Positions 8,142 through 16,541 are shown, counted from the first letter of the stretch. The stretch: DNA of 64,000 bases from Agrococcus casei LMG 22410 (GCF_900163565.1 NZ_FUHU01000003.1:95224-159223), one strand, 5' to 3'. The notes: generated from the sequence alone by a model not told the origin. Numbers and translations: made by a program.

Positions 8142-9322
8142 AGCTCGGCCGCGATGCGGTCGACGGCCTCTTCGATGATGTCGAAGCGCGTGCCGAAGTT
8201 GAAGCGCGCACGGTTCTGGCCGCCTTCGCCGAACGCCTCGCCACTTGAGAGCACGACGCCGCAACGCTTCGCGAGGTCTCCGGCGACTCCGAGGTCGCTG
8301 CCCATGGACCCCGGATGCGCGACTGCCGCCGGGTCTGCGAGTGCGGTGTCAGAGAAGTCGAGCCATGCCAGATAGGTGGCCTCTGGCATGCGCATGCCGA
8401 CCCCGGGCAGCCTCTGGTCGACGAGCTCTGCGACTCGCCTCCTGCGCACATCCAGTGCCGTCATCGTGCTCGCCAGCCACTCGCCGCCATGCTGCAGCGC
8501 GGCCAGGTGCGCGGTGGCCGCGACGAGTCCGAGGGTCTTGTCGAGCGCGGTGTCGACGGATGCGAGGGCGGCGGAGGCGTCGGGTCCGGCAATCGAAAGC
8601 GATGCGGGCAGGCCTGCCAGGTTGAAGGCCTTCGAAGCGCTGAACACCGCGAAGCCTCGCGGGTCGACGGTCGTGTAGGGCACGTGGGGACGGTCGTAGA
8701 CAAGCGGAGAGTGGATCTCGTCGCTGATGACCGTGACTCCGTGCAGCGCTGCGAGCTGGGCGAGCTGCTCGAGCTCTACGCGCGTGTGCGCGATGCCGGT
8801 GGGATTGTGCGGGTTGGCGATGACCATCGCCGACCCGGGGCCGGCTGCTGTGAACGCACCCTCGATCACCTCGAAATCGAAGCGTCCTTCGGTGCCGAGC
8901 GGCGCATCCGCGGTGACTCTTCCCGAGTACTTGATGAAGCTGTAGAACGGCGCGTACACGGGCGGCGTGACGATGACGGTTGCGCCAGGCTCGGTCAGGA
9001 CCCGCAGCAGTTCGACGATCGCAGGCAGCACGCCGCCGTTGGCACGTGCGCCTGAGACGTCGACGTCGGCGCCCCACTGCGTCTTGGCGAACGCTGCGTA
9101 GGCATCGGCGAGCTGGTGGTGGCTGCAGGCGTAGCCCGAGTCTCCGCTGCCGATCGCCTCGTGGACCGCACGCTGCACGGGTTCGGCGAGCTGCACATCC
9201 ATCTCGGCGATGAAGAGGGGGAGCGCGTCTTCGTCGACGCTCCATTTCACGCTCGTGCGTCTGCGCAGCTGATCGCGAGTGAACACCTCGAACGGATCAG
9301 TTATGGCAACGGCGCTAGTCAT
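8138..9322 (-). CDS. MalY/PatB-family PLP-dependent aminotransferase (cystathionine beta-lyase-like)
   Basis: A 394-residue fold-type I PLP enzyme. The PLP lysine is in FSASKAFNLAGLPAS, with ANPHNPTG (PLP-ring loop) and VISDEIHSPLVY upstream. The order and the PLFIAEMDVQLAEPV N-terminus are typical of MalY/PatB proteins, which cleave cystathionine or other cysteine S-conjugates. ATG 9322 is chosen over an upstream in-frame ATG because the family begins here and a TAGAAT -10 box lies 8 bases upstream on the coding strand, suggesting a nearly leaderless transcript. It is divergent from the AlaX-like gene. Confidence 0.88.
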   Translation of the reverse strand: MTSAVAITDPFEVFTRDQLRRRTSVKWSVDEDALPLFIAEMDVQLAEPVQRAVHEAIGSGDSGYACSHHQLADAYAAFAKTQWGADVDVSGARANGGVLPAIVELLRVLTEPGATVIVTPPVYAPFYSFIKYSGRVTADAPLGTEGRFDFEVIEGAFTAAGPGSAMVIANPHNPTGIAHTRVELEQLAQLAALHGVTVISDEIHSPLVYDRPHVPYTTVDPRGFAVFSASKAFNLAGLPASLSIAGPDASAALASVDTALDKTLGLVAATAHLAALQHGGEWLASTMTALDVRRRRVAELVDQRLPGVGMRMPEATYLAWLDFSDTALADPAAVAHPGSMGSDLGVAGDLAKRCGVVLSSGEAFGEGGQNRARFNFGTRFDIIEEAVDRIAAEL

Positions 9323-9378
9323 AAGGCTTGATTCTATCCTGGGACACGCAGGCGGTTCAAGGTGCATAGTCTTGTGTC

Positions 9379-10206
9379 ATGACTCGAGTGACTTTTGCAT
9401 CCGGCAGCGCTGCCGAGACCGCCCGCGTGCTGCACGTGCTGCCCGAAGCCGTCATCACAGATGTGACGCCCTTTCACCCCGTTGACCACACCTGGCCCGA
9501 CCAGCCGGGCGACACCGGAACATTGTCAGGCTCCGCCGTGCATAACACCGTCATGGCCGCCCGCGGAGAAGAAGGCACATGGCATCTCGGATCGTCGATT
9601 CCGGTGAAGCGCGGCACCGAGGGCTGGGAGTGGGCGGTTGCTCATGTGCTCGACGCTGCGCCCGTGGTCACCGAGGGCGATGCAGTGCAGCTCGAGGTCG
9701 ACACCGAGCGACGTGATGCGCTCTCGGCCGGACACACCGCCTGCCATCTCGCCTCGCTTGCACTGGACGCCGCGCTCGCGGAGTTCTGGAGCAAAGAGAC
9801 CCGCAGTGACCCTCTCGGCAACCCCGACTTCGAGTCGGCTGCCAATCAGACCTCGTTCATCGAGCTCGACGGCGCTGCCGACGAATACCGAATGGGCAAG
9901 AGCCTGCGCAAGAAGGGCGTCGACGTCGCTGGCATCGTCGAAGCGCTGCCCACGATCGCAGATGCGGTCAACGCGCAGCTGGCCGACTGGGTCGCAGCGG
10001 ATGCGCCAGTGCGGATCGAGGCCGAAGGCGACACCATCACAGACATGCGGCGGTGGGTGTGCGATCTGCCCGAGGGCAGCGCATCCTTGCCGTGCGGAGG
10101 CACGCACGTGACGTCGACGGGGCAGCTCGGTGCTGTGACCGTGACGCTGGACGCGCCCGACCCTCAGACGCTGGTCATGCGGACGAGCGTCAGTCGCGAT
10201 CGCTGA
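9379..10206 (+). CDS. AlaX-like metal-dependent hydrolase (alanyl-tRNA editing domain)
   Basis: A 275-residue protein with the second-additional-domain fold of alanyl-tRNA synthetase. It carries the zinc motif HxxxH at H119/H123 (GHTACH) and CxxxH at C239/H243 (CGGTH). Free-standing proteins of this type hydrolyse misacylated tRNA, for example Ser-tRNA(Ala). Unlike short AlaX-S it also has an N-terminal beta-rich part of about 110 residues. A CATAGT box 8 bases before ATG 9379 suggests an almost leaderless message. It overlaps the convergent permease gene by 17 bases. Substrate specificity is inference. Confidence 0.8.
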   Translation: MTRVTFASGSAAETARVLHVLPEAVITDVTPFHPVDHTWPDQPGDTGTLSGSAVHNTVMAARGEEGTWHLGSSIPVKRGTEGWEWAVAHVLDAAPVVTEGDAVQLEVDTERRDALSAGHTACHLASLALDAALAEFWSKETRSDPLGNPDFESAANQTSFIELDGAADEYRMGKSLRKKGVDVAGIVEALPTIADAVNAQLADWVAADAPVRIEAEGDTITDMRRWVCDLPEGSASLPCGGTHVTSTGQLGAVTVTLDAPDPQTLVMRTSVSRDR

Positions 10207-11446
10207 AGTCGAGCAGATTCATGACGTGGTAGACGACCAGTGTCGCCAAGGTGCCGAGCACGATGCCGCTGAACTCCATGTCGCCGAGCTGCATCGCGAA
10301 GGGCGCAATCGCCACGATGAGACCGATGCCGGCGGTGAACTGGTTCTTCGGCTTTGAGAAGTCGACGCCGTTCTCGACGTACATGCGGATGCCGATGATG
10401 CCGATCAGGCCGTAGAGCGCAGTTGTGACGCCGCCGAGCACACCAGCCGGGACCGCCGCGATGATCGCGCCGACCATGGGCGAGAGGCCCAGCAGGATCG
10501 CCACGATCGCGGCGACCCAGTACGCGGCGGTTGAGGTGACCTTGGTGGCGCTCATGACGCCGATGTTCTCGCCGTACGTGGTGGTGGCCGAGCCGCCGCC
10601 CGAGCCAGCGATGACGGTCGCGAGGCCGTCCGCCATGAGAGCGCGGCCCGTGAGGTGGTCGAGGTCGCGGCCGACAAGCTGGCCAACGCCCTTGACGTGG
10701 CCGATGTTCTCGGCAAGCAGCGGCAGCACGACGGGCAGGAACATCAGGTACAGCGGCAGAGCGTCGAGGCTGAATGTCGGGGTGTGGAACTCGGGCAGGC
10801 CGATGAGGGGCTTGTCTGCGACGGCGCTCCAGTCGACCTCGCCGGTGAAGGCGGCGATGACGTAGCCCGCGATGACGCCGATGAGGATCGAGAGCCTGCG
10901 CACCATGCCTCGGCCGAGCACCGTCACGAGGATGATGATCGACAGGGTTGCGAGCGCGATCCAGGGTGAAGCAGCGAAGTTGTCTCGGGCGGCGGGGGCC
11001 AGGTTGAAGCCGATGAGGGCGACGACCGTGCCGGCCACGACGGGCGGCATGAGCATCTGAATCCAGGTCGCCCCGGCGAAGTGCACGATCGCACCGACGA
11101 GGATGACGGTGGCGCCGACCACGATGATGCCGCCGAGAGCGACGCCCATGCCGCCCTTGTCGGCTGTCATCGCCACTGAGATCGGCACGAGGAACGCGAA
11201 CGACGAGCCGAGGTAGCTCGGCATGCGGTTATTCGTGATCAGCAGGAAGAGGATCGTGCCGATGCCTGAGAAGAACAGTGTCGTCGCAGGCGGAAAGCCC
11301 GTGATGACCGGCACGATGAACGTGGCGCCGAACATGGCGACGACGTGCTGGCCGCCGAGACCGATGGTCTTGGCCCAGTTGAGTCGCTCTTCGGGAAGGA
11401 CGATGCCGTCGCCGTCGTCGTGACGGTAACGCCAGGGGAGGCTCAT
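10190..11446 (-). CDS. UraA-type uracil/xanthine permease (NCS2/SLC23 family)
   Basis: A 418-residue, highly hydrophobic protein with the family signature GGQHVVAMFGATFIVP near residue 31 and a SSGGGSATTTYGEN-like segment in the second half repeat (seen as GSGGGSATTTYGENIG), which holds substrate- and proton-coupling residues. The fold is the 7+7 inverted repeat of UraA, a proton symporter for uracil, xanthine or uric acid. Its ATG overlaps the stop of the carbonic anhydrase gene (ATGA), so the two are translationally coupled. The exact substrate is not assigned. Confidence 0.88.
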   Translation of the reverse strand: MSLPWRYRHDDGDGIVLPEERLNWAKTIGLGGQHVVAMFGATFIVPVITGFPPATTLFFSGIGTILFLLITNNRMPSYLGSSFAFLVPISVAMTADKGGMGVALGGIIVVGATVILVGAIVHFAGATWIQMLMPPVVAGTVVALIGFNLAPAARDNFAASPWIALATLSIIILVTVLGRGMVRRLSILIGVIAGYVIAAFTGEVDWSAVADKPLIGLPEFHTPTFSLDALPLYLMFLPVVLPLLAENIGHVKGVGQLVGRDLDHLTGRALMADGLATVIAGSGGGSATTTYGENIGVMSATKVTSTAAYWVAAIVAILLGLSPMVGAIIAAVPAGVLGGVTTALYGLIGIIGIRMYVENGVDFSKPKNQFTAGIGLIVAIAPFAMQLGDMEFSGIVLGTLATLVVYHVMNLLDFSDRD

Positions 11447-11940
11447 GCTTTGCGCTCGAGCAGGCCGGTGTCGACGTCGTACACGAAACCGGCGACCTTG
11501 ATGCGGCCACCGATCACGGGGTGGGTCTCGACGCGGTGCACGTCTTCGGCGAGCGTCGCCTCAGGGTCGCTGATGGCGCCGAGGTCCATCCAGGTGATGT
11601 CCTGGCCTGACGCTTCGGTGATGCTGTCTTTGAGCTCCTGCTCGCTCGACGATGCCATCGCGCACCGGGTGTGCTGCACGACGAGCACGCGGTCGACCTT
11701 GAGCAGGTTGACGCCGAGCACCAGCGCGACGAGCACTCGTCCGGTCACGCGGCCGCCGGGGTTGCGCAGGATCTTCGCCTCGCCGGGCTTGAGGCCGATC
11801 ATGCCGATCGGGTCGAGACGTGAATCCATGCAGGTGACGACGGCGACGCCCTTCTGCGCGATGCCGTCGAAGCCCTGCATGTCAAACGTCTCGGCGTATT
11901 CGCGGTTCGCAGCGAGCAGGTCGTCGAAAGCATCATCCAT
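11443..11940 (-). CDS. Beta-class carbonic anhydrase
   Basis: A 165-residue enzyme with the zinc ligands and catalytic dyad of small beta-carbonic anhydrases: C37, D39 and R41 in TCMDSRLD, and H90 and C93 in QHTRCAM. It interconverts CO2 and bicarbonate in the cytoplasm. ATG 11940 is supported by the family start MDDAFDDLLAANREY and by a TATTGT -10 box 8 bases upstream on the coding strand. It is the first gene of a two-gene operon with the UraA-type permease. The insert between the two metal-binding blocks has the usual length. Confidence 0.9.
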   Translation of the reverse strand: MDDAFDDLLAANREYAETFDMQGFDGIAQKGVAVVTCMDSRLDPIGMIGLKPGEAKILRNPGGRVTGRVLVALVLGVNLLKVDRVLVVQHTRCAMASSSEQELKDSITEASGQDITWMDLGAISDPEATLAEDVHRVETHPVIGGRIKVAGFVYDVDTGLLERKA

Positions 11941-11972
11941 GAAAATCACAATACTCCGGCACACTTGTTGCC

Positions 11973-12362
11973 ATGCACATCAACGAGACTGCAGCCCAGA
12001 TCGACGAGATCAACCGCCGCTATGCCGAGATCTACGGTTTCGAGCGCACGAGCGACTGGCTGATGCTCAAGGTGCAGGAGGAACTCGGCGAGGTCGCCGA
12101 CGCCTACCTCGGCATGACCGGCCGGCAGCGCGACAAGGGGCAGGGCGCTGGGGGTGGAGCGGATGCGCGCGAGCGTTTCGCACTCGAGCTCGCCGATGCG
12201 GCGGGGCTGCTGATGGCGCTTGCGCACAACGAGGGCGTCGACCTCGAGCGTGCGATCGATGCGAAGTGGCTTGTGTGGAACCGTCGCGAGCACCAGCGCG
12301 ACGAAGACCTCACTGACGAGGAGCGCGCGATGCCAGGCGAGACGTACCGTCAGTCAGACTGA
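11973..12362 (+). CDS. MazG-like nucleotide pyrophosphohydrolase
   Basis: A 129-residue all-helical protein with the MazG metal-binding pattern: EELGEVADAY around residues 34-43 and ELADAAGLLMAL around residues 74-85. Members of the superfamily hydrolyse (d)NTPs or related nucleotides to monophosphates and pyrophosphate. There is a Gly-rich, low-complexity loop (GQGAGGGAD) between the two helices. ATG 11973 is divergent from carbonic anhydrase with 32 bases between. The 3' end overlaps the DUF222/HNH pseudogene by 13 bases. A second, unrelated MazG-like gene lies at 27238. Confidence 0.75.
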   Translation: MHINETAAQIDEINRRYAEIYGFERTSDWLMLKVQEELGEVADAYLGMTGRQRDKGQGAGGGADARERFALELADAAGLLMALAHNEGVDLERAIDAKWLVWNRREHQRDEDLTDEERAMPGETYRQSD

Positions 12363-13702
12363 CTGCCGGGCAGGACTATTGCCGCCGGTGACGGTTCGGG
12401 TTCGGTTCTTCGAATCTGCCCCATGGGGTCGGTCCATTCCAGCACTCCGGGTGCTGCCTGTCTGACTTTCCAGCCTTCGTCGGGGCCCAGTCTGTGCTTT
12501 AACGTGTGGTGATGTCGACAGAGACAGGCGAGATTGTCGGGCGTTGTCTTGCCGCCGTGTTGCCAGTCCTTGGTGTGATCGACATCTGCATGTTTCGCGA
12601 CTCGTGAGCACCCGGGGAATCGGCAGGTTCTGTCTCGGTGCTGAATGAACCTGCGTAGCGATGCCGACGGCGCGTAGACATCGGCGGTGACGGCGACCCC
12701 GGTGACCGGATGCGTGAACAACCTGGTCCAGGAGGTGACTGACCCAGCGAGCATGAGGGCGGTGTCGTCGTCGACGAGTTGCCCTGCCGGAAGCTCCGCG
12801 CGACCCGTCTCCTGATCCGTGAGCATCGTCGCAGGCATCGTGACAACGATCTCGGCTTTGATGTTGTCCAACCACCCGCTGTCGCAGGTGCCCGTAAGGA
12901 TCACCGCTGCCGCGGTGTCTGCCATGTACTGGTGCATGCCGCGAGGGTCATCGTCGGGTTAGTTGCGGTAGGCGCGGCGTAGCCGGTCGAGCATCGCATC
13001 AACCAACACGGCAGAGGTCGTGATGTTCAGGGTCGCCATGCCGTGGTCTGCTGGCGTGACCCAGACCGCACGTTCTTTGAATGCTTCGGCGTGGTTCTTC
13101 TGGAGGCTCGCGCACTCGAACTTACGAGCGAGCCGGCGGGCGATCGGTGCGAGCTGCTGCGGGGTTCGGCCAGCAGCTTTCGGGAGGGCTTCGGCTTCGA
13201 ATTCTCCACGGCTTTCGACCGTGATTGTTTCCGCGGCTCGCTCGATCGCCATCAGGTGCCCGAGGTGGATCTGCCGGTCTTGCCAGGCTTGCATCGTCAG
13301 AGGGAGTTCGTTGCAGCGCTGTTGCGCGGTGCCGAGCTGCTGCGACACCGACATCTCTGACTTGCGGCCATTCACAGCCAGCACAGAAGTGAGGTGCTGC
13401 CATTCGTTCTCGTGCGCAGTGTCGAGGCCGCTGACCTGTTGTGCCGCGCACTCATCAGCCAAGTCAGCGCATTGCGCGCGCACGATCTCGCGGTTGGCCT
13501 GCAACTGCTCAATCGCGGCATCAAGATCGGTGAGGGTTCGCATCGAGGCGTAGAGCATCGACTTCGCTGACCAGTACTGCAACGCCTGATCAACCGACGA
13601 CGCTGCAATGTCACCCGCGATGAACCCGCCGTGCTCGTCAGCGAATACACCCGTGCTGAGCAGCTCAGAAGGCAACTTGTCGATACGAGTCTCGTCGAGC
13701 AT
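12350..13702 (-). pseudogene. DUF222/HNH endonuclease gene interrupted by an in-frame stop
   Basis: The translation matches the intact paralog at 42382-43743 over its whole length: DUF222 region first, then the C-terminal HNH block (CRFPGC, HADVDHTKDWQHGG, CLCRHHHTLKH). At 12959-12961 a TAA stop replaces the codon that reads CGG in the intact copy; seven codons later the frame continues without a shift to the normal end. A single point mutation could explain the stop. The C-terminal piece could restart at ATG 12937 and would still contain the HNH core. The start ATG 13702 follows a GGGAGG ribosome site. DUF222/HNH proteins are repeated in many actinobacteria (REP13E12-like) and are thought to be mobile; nuclease activity is expected, not shown. 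Confidence 0.85.
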
Positions 13703-13732
13703 CCGCTGCCTCCCTTTCTGGTCGTGAACTGA

Positions 13733-13762
13733 TGTCTTCGACACTACGGGGGACCTGTGACA
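13733..13762 (-). repeat. 30-base element upstream of DUF222/HNH pseudogene (copy 1)
   Basis: These 30 bases are identical, base for base, to 43782-43811 and sit at nearly the same distance before the start codon of the other DUF222/HNH gene (31 bases here, 39 there). On the coding strand the element contains CCCCCGTAGTGTCGAAGAC, with TAGTGT as a possible -10 box, and starts with TGTCACAGG. It is either a conserved promoter or a terminal sequence that moves with the gene. Confidence 0.7.
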
Positions 13763-13814
13763 CGCGGCAGGCCGAGGCCGTAGTCTGAGGGCAGACAACC
13801 AGGAGGTCTCGACG

Positions 13815-14138
13815 ATGAGCGACATTTCGGTTCAGGACAACACTGAGAAGCACCGGTACGACATCTTCGACGGTGACGCGCATGCTGGACTCTCGGTCTA
13901 CAAAGACCTCGATGGTGGGCAACGCATCTTCTTTCACACGAAGGTCTTCGATGAGTTCGGCGGCAAGGGTCTCGCAGGCATCCTCACACGGGCTGCGCTC
14001 GGCGCCACCGTCGCTGATGGTCGACGCATCGTGCCGGTCTGCCCCTACGTCGTCAAGTGGGTCGAGGGACACGACGACTTCGCCGACTCTGTCGACGCAG
14101 CAACACAGGAGCACATCGACGCCGTCAAGCATGGCTGA
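13815..14138 (+). CDS. Small GNAT-type N-acetyltransferase (YjdJ/GNAT_CG family)
   Basis: A 107-residue protein with the short GCN5-like fold: YDIFDGDAHAGLSVYKDLDGG, then FFHTKVFDEFGGKGLAGILTRAAL, where the FGGKGLAG loop would bind the acetyl-CoA pyrophosphate, and a RIVPVCPYVVKWVEGH strand. These match the minimal N-acetyltransferase family found as stand-alone proteins of about 90-110 residues; the acceptor is unknown. ATG 13815 is preceded by AGGAGG with good spacing. It is divergent from the DUF222/HNH pseudogene. Confidence 0.82.
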   Translation: MSDISVQDNTEKHRYDIFDGDAHAGLSVYKDLDGGQRIFFHTKVFDEFGGKGLAGILTRAALGATVADGRRIVPVCPYVVKWVEGHDDFADSVDAATQEHIDAVKHG

Positions 14139-14165
14139 GTTTGCATTGCGGTGACTCTCGCCGTT

Positions 14166-14244
14166 GCGAATCGCCGCAGTTCTGGCATTGAGCCACCAGC
14201 TGCCGCATTATCTGCGGTTTCTCGTGACCGTGCGGCATCTCGTG
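14166..14244 (-). repeat. Intergenic repeat family B, copy 1 (79 bp)
   Basis: Read on the minus strand this 79-base stretch aligns without gaps to 51337-51415 on the plus strand, with 51 of 79 positions equal by my hand count. The shared core is CGAGAA(A/G)CCGCAG followed by a TGGTG block and a TGCGGC block. It fills most of the gap between the GNAT gene and the flavin monooxygenase gene and has no coding potential of its own. Confidence 0.55.
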
Positions 14245-14308
14245 GCACCCGCTTGCCGCATCCACGCTTTTTCCCACCCTGACAGCCGAACCCACTAGCG
14301 TGGAAGGC

Positions 14309-15436
14309 ATGTCGAAGAGCGCCACAGTCGTCGGAGCCGGAATCGCAGGCCTTGCAGCCGCCATCGCCCTTGCAGAGTGCGATTACAGGGTCACAGTCAT
14401 CGAGCGGGGCAAGAAGCCCGACCCCGATTCCCCCGGCGGAGCGGGCATCGGCATCTCGAGCAACGGCCTCGACGCCCTCGCCGAGCTCGGCATGAAGGGC
14501 GAAGTGCAGCGGGCGGGGGTTCGCACGCGCATCGGGTCGATATACACGGATGCGGGGCTGCAGCTTTCGAGGCCGACCACGACAGGCGCGGGCCGGTTCG
14601 TCGGAATCCACCGCCAGACCCTCCTGCAGCTGCTGACCGACCGGGCCGAAGACCTGGGCGCCACGATCGAGTACGAGAAGGTCATCCGCTCAGACGCCGA
14701 CCTGCCCGAAGCCGATCTGCTGATCGGTGCCGACGGCATCCGCTCGACTGTTCGCAAGTGGAGCTTTCCGAAGGTGCGCCCCGACTACTCGGGTGCCACC
14801 TGCTGGCGCGGCGTCGTCGAGGCCGACGAGCTCACCCCCGACCAGCTCGAGGTGTGGGTGGGTCGCGGCACCGAGGCCGGCATCGTGCCGATCGACGGCG
14901 GCCGAGCCTACTGGTACATCTCGGTCAAGGCCCCGATGGGCGACAAGAGCGATGACGAGGCGACGCTGGCGGCCGAGACAATCGGACCCTTCGACTCGCC
15001 GATCTACGAGCATGTGCTGGCGACTGAGCCCGCATCCGTCATGCGCGACGACATTCACTATCTGCCGACGGGCCTCAAGCGCTTCACCTCGACGCGCACC
15101 GGCACCCCGACGATCCTGGTCGGCGACGCCGCCCACGCTGCGATGCCGAATGCGGGCCAGGGAGTCAGCCAGGCATTCGAAGACGCTGCGACGCTGAAAA
15201 TTCTGCTGGCGCGCCACCGCAACATCGACAACATGCTCGCCGCGTACGACGAGCACCGAGTCGAGCGATCGCAGAAGATCCAGCAGCAGTCGTTCGACAT
15301 GTTCAACCTCATGCAGGCGAACAACTCGATCTCGTCGGCAGTGCGCAACGGCGTGCTGAAGGCTGTGCCGACGCTCGTGCAAGAACTCGTCGTCGACTGG
15401 AACATGCGCTGGCCCAATCCGCGCATCCGCAACTGA
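14309..15436 (+). CDS. FAD-dependent aromatic-type monooxygenase
   Basis: A 375-residue flavoprotein with an N-terminal dinucleotide fold VVGAGIAGLAAAIAL (about residues 7-21), the DG motif LLIGADGIRSTVR, and the GD motif VGDAAHAAMPNAGQG near residue 275. This set defines group A flavin monooxygenases such as salicylate or 3-hydroxybenzoate hydroxylases and related enzymes that use NAD(P)H and O2. The substrate is not known; the D-amino-acid oxidase gene follows 2 bases downstream, so they form an operon. ATG 14309 is chosen because a TAGCGT box ends 7 bases before it (leaderless type) and the family starts here; GTG 14300 is an alternative. Confidence 0.85.
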   Translation: MSKSATVVGAGIAGLAAAIALAECDYRVTVIERGKKPDPDSPGGAGIGISSNGLDALAELGMKGEVQRAGVRTRIGSIYTDAGLQLSRPTTTGAGRFVGIHRQTLLQLLTDRAEDLGATIEYEKVIRSDADLPEADLLIGADGIRSTVRKWSFPKVRPDYSGATCWRGVVEADELTPDQLEVWVGRGTEAGIVPIDGGRAYWYISVKAPMGDKSDDEATLAAETIGPFDSPIYEHVLATEPASVMRDDIHYLPTGLKRFTSTRTGTPTILVGDAAHAAMPNAGQGVSQAFEDAATLKILLARHRNIDNMLAAYDEHRVERSQKIQQQSFDMFNLMQANNSISSAVRNGVLKAVPTLVQELVVDWNMRWPNPRIRN

Positions 15437-15438
15437 CG

Positions 15439-16389
15439 ATGAGCGAGCGCATCGTGGTCATCGGAGCCGGGGTCATCGGCCTCTCGATCGCGCACGAATT
15501 AGCCGCCGAGCGCGCGTCGGGACGCATCATCACTGTGCTGACCGACGCCGACCCGATCGACACGACGTCGGCTGTCGCGGGCGCCGTGTGGTTTCCGTAC
15601 GCGGCCGAGCGTTCGCCCGCGATCGACCTGCAGCTGCAGACGACGCTTCGCAGATTCATCGACATCGCGCGCGAGCACCCCGACGCCGGCATCGACATGC
15701 GCACCGGCATCATCATCGAGCGCTCGCCGAATCCCGATCGCTCATGGACTGATCTCGTAGAGGCGTCAGAAACAGACGATGTTCCAGAAGGCGCCACGGG
15801 AATGCGCACGACGGTGCCGCTCGGCACGATGTCGCAGTATCTGCCGTGGCTGCAGGCGAAGTGCGAGGAGCTCGGGGTCGAGTTCGAGCGGCGCACGGTG
15901 GCAGACCCGGATGCGCTGGCCGGCGAATTCGACACGGCTGTCGTCGCAGCGGGGGCCCGCAGCGGAGCGCTGCTCGGCGATGACGACACCGTCGTGCCTG
16001 TCAGAGGCCAGGTGGTTCGGGTCGAGAACCCCGGCATCACGGAGTTTCGCATCGACGACGAGAGCGAAGGCGGCCTCGCGTATGTGCTGCCGCGGCGCGA
16101 CTGCGTTGTGCTCGGCGGCACACACGAGCCGAGCAACACGAACCCCGAGCCCGACCCCGAGATCGAAGCGGGCATTCTCGCGCGCACCGCCGCGCTCGTG
16201 CCCGCGCTCGCGAATGCCCGGATCGTCTCGCGCGGCGTCGGCTTTCGGCCGGTGCGCGAGCGTGTTCGCATCGAGGAAGTGTCTGGCCGGGCGTTGCGTG
16301 TCGTCGCCGCCTATGGGCATGGCGGCTCGGGCATGACTTTGTCTTGGGGCACAGCCGAGCGAGTTGCCGAGCTGGTTGCGGTTAGCTGA
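15439..16389 (+). CDS. D-amino-acid oxidase-like FAD enzyme
   Basis: A 316-residue protein of the DAO family. It has VVIGAGVIGLSIAHEL at the N-terminus for FAD, VAGAVWFPYAAE (the G-x-x-W/F-x-P-Y segment of D-amino-acid oxidases), a VRGQVVRVENPG strand, VLPRRDCVVLGGT, and the C-terminal GHGGSGMTLSWGTA that contacts the flavin. These enzymes oxidise D-amino acids to 2-oxo acids, ammonia and H2O2. There is no signal peptide. It starts 2 bases after the monooxygenase stop. Its last codons resemble a second copy found downstream at 16464. A hairpin terminator follows at once. Confidence 0.85.
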   Translation: MSERIVVIGAGVIGLSIAHELAAERASGRIITVLTDADPIDTTSAVAGAVWFPYAAERSPAIDLQLQTTLRRFIDIAREHPDAGIDMRTGIIIERSPNPDRSWTDLVEASETDDVPEGATGMRTTVPLGTMSQYLPWLQAKCEELGVEFERRTVADPDALAGEFDTAVVAAGARSGALLGDDDTVVPVRGQVVRVENPGITEFRIDDESEGGLAYVLPRRDCVVLGGTHEPSNTNPEPDPEIEAGILARTAALVPALANARIVSRGVGFRPVRERVRIEEVSGRALRVVAAYGHGGSGMTLSWGTAERVAELVAVS

Positions 16390-16391
16390 GG

Positions 16392-16415
16392 CTGACGGCG
16401 CACAGTCGCCGTCAG
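16392..16415 (+). terminator. Hairpin terminator after the D-amino-acid oxidase gene
   Basis: A perfect 9-bp stem (CTGACGGCG / CGCCGTCAG) with a 6-base loop lies 3 bases after the stop codon. There is no clear T-run, as is common for actinobacterial terminators. Confidence 0.6.
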
Positions 16416-16463
16416 GGCGATTGATGATCCCAGCCTTGCCACGAAATCCCTGCGCGGTTTGCT

Positions 16464-16505
16464 TGGGGCACCGCTGAACGGGTGGCGGCCTTGGTCGGCG
16501 CTTGA
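16464..16505 (+). pseudogene. Orphan C-terminal tail of a second D-amino-acid oxidase
   Basis: Bases 16464-16505 read WGTAERVAALVGA and a stop; the intact gene ends WGTAERVAELVAVS. The match is WGTAERVA-x-LV in the same frame sense, with synonymous base differences, so it looks like the leftover end of a related gene and not a recent exact copy. No start or upstream domain is present. It lies 75 bases past the intact stop codon and beyond the hairpin terminator. Confidence 0.5.
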
Positions 16506-16541
16506 CTGAGTGAACCCCGAAGCCCAAACGAGTCGATTCTG

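Noticed and set aside
13665..14132. 155-codon frame opposite the GNAT gene
   Set aside because: The GNAT gene has a good ribosome site and a family match; the opposite frame has neither.
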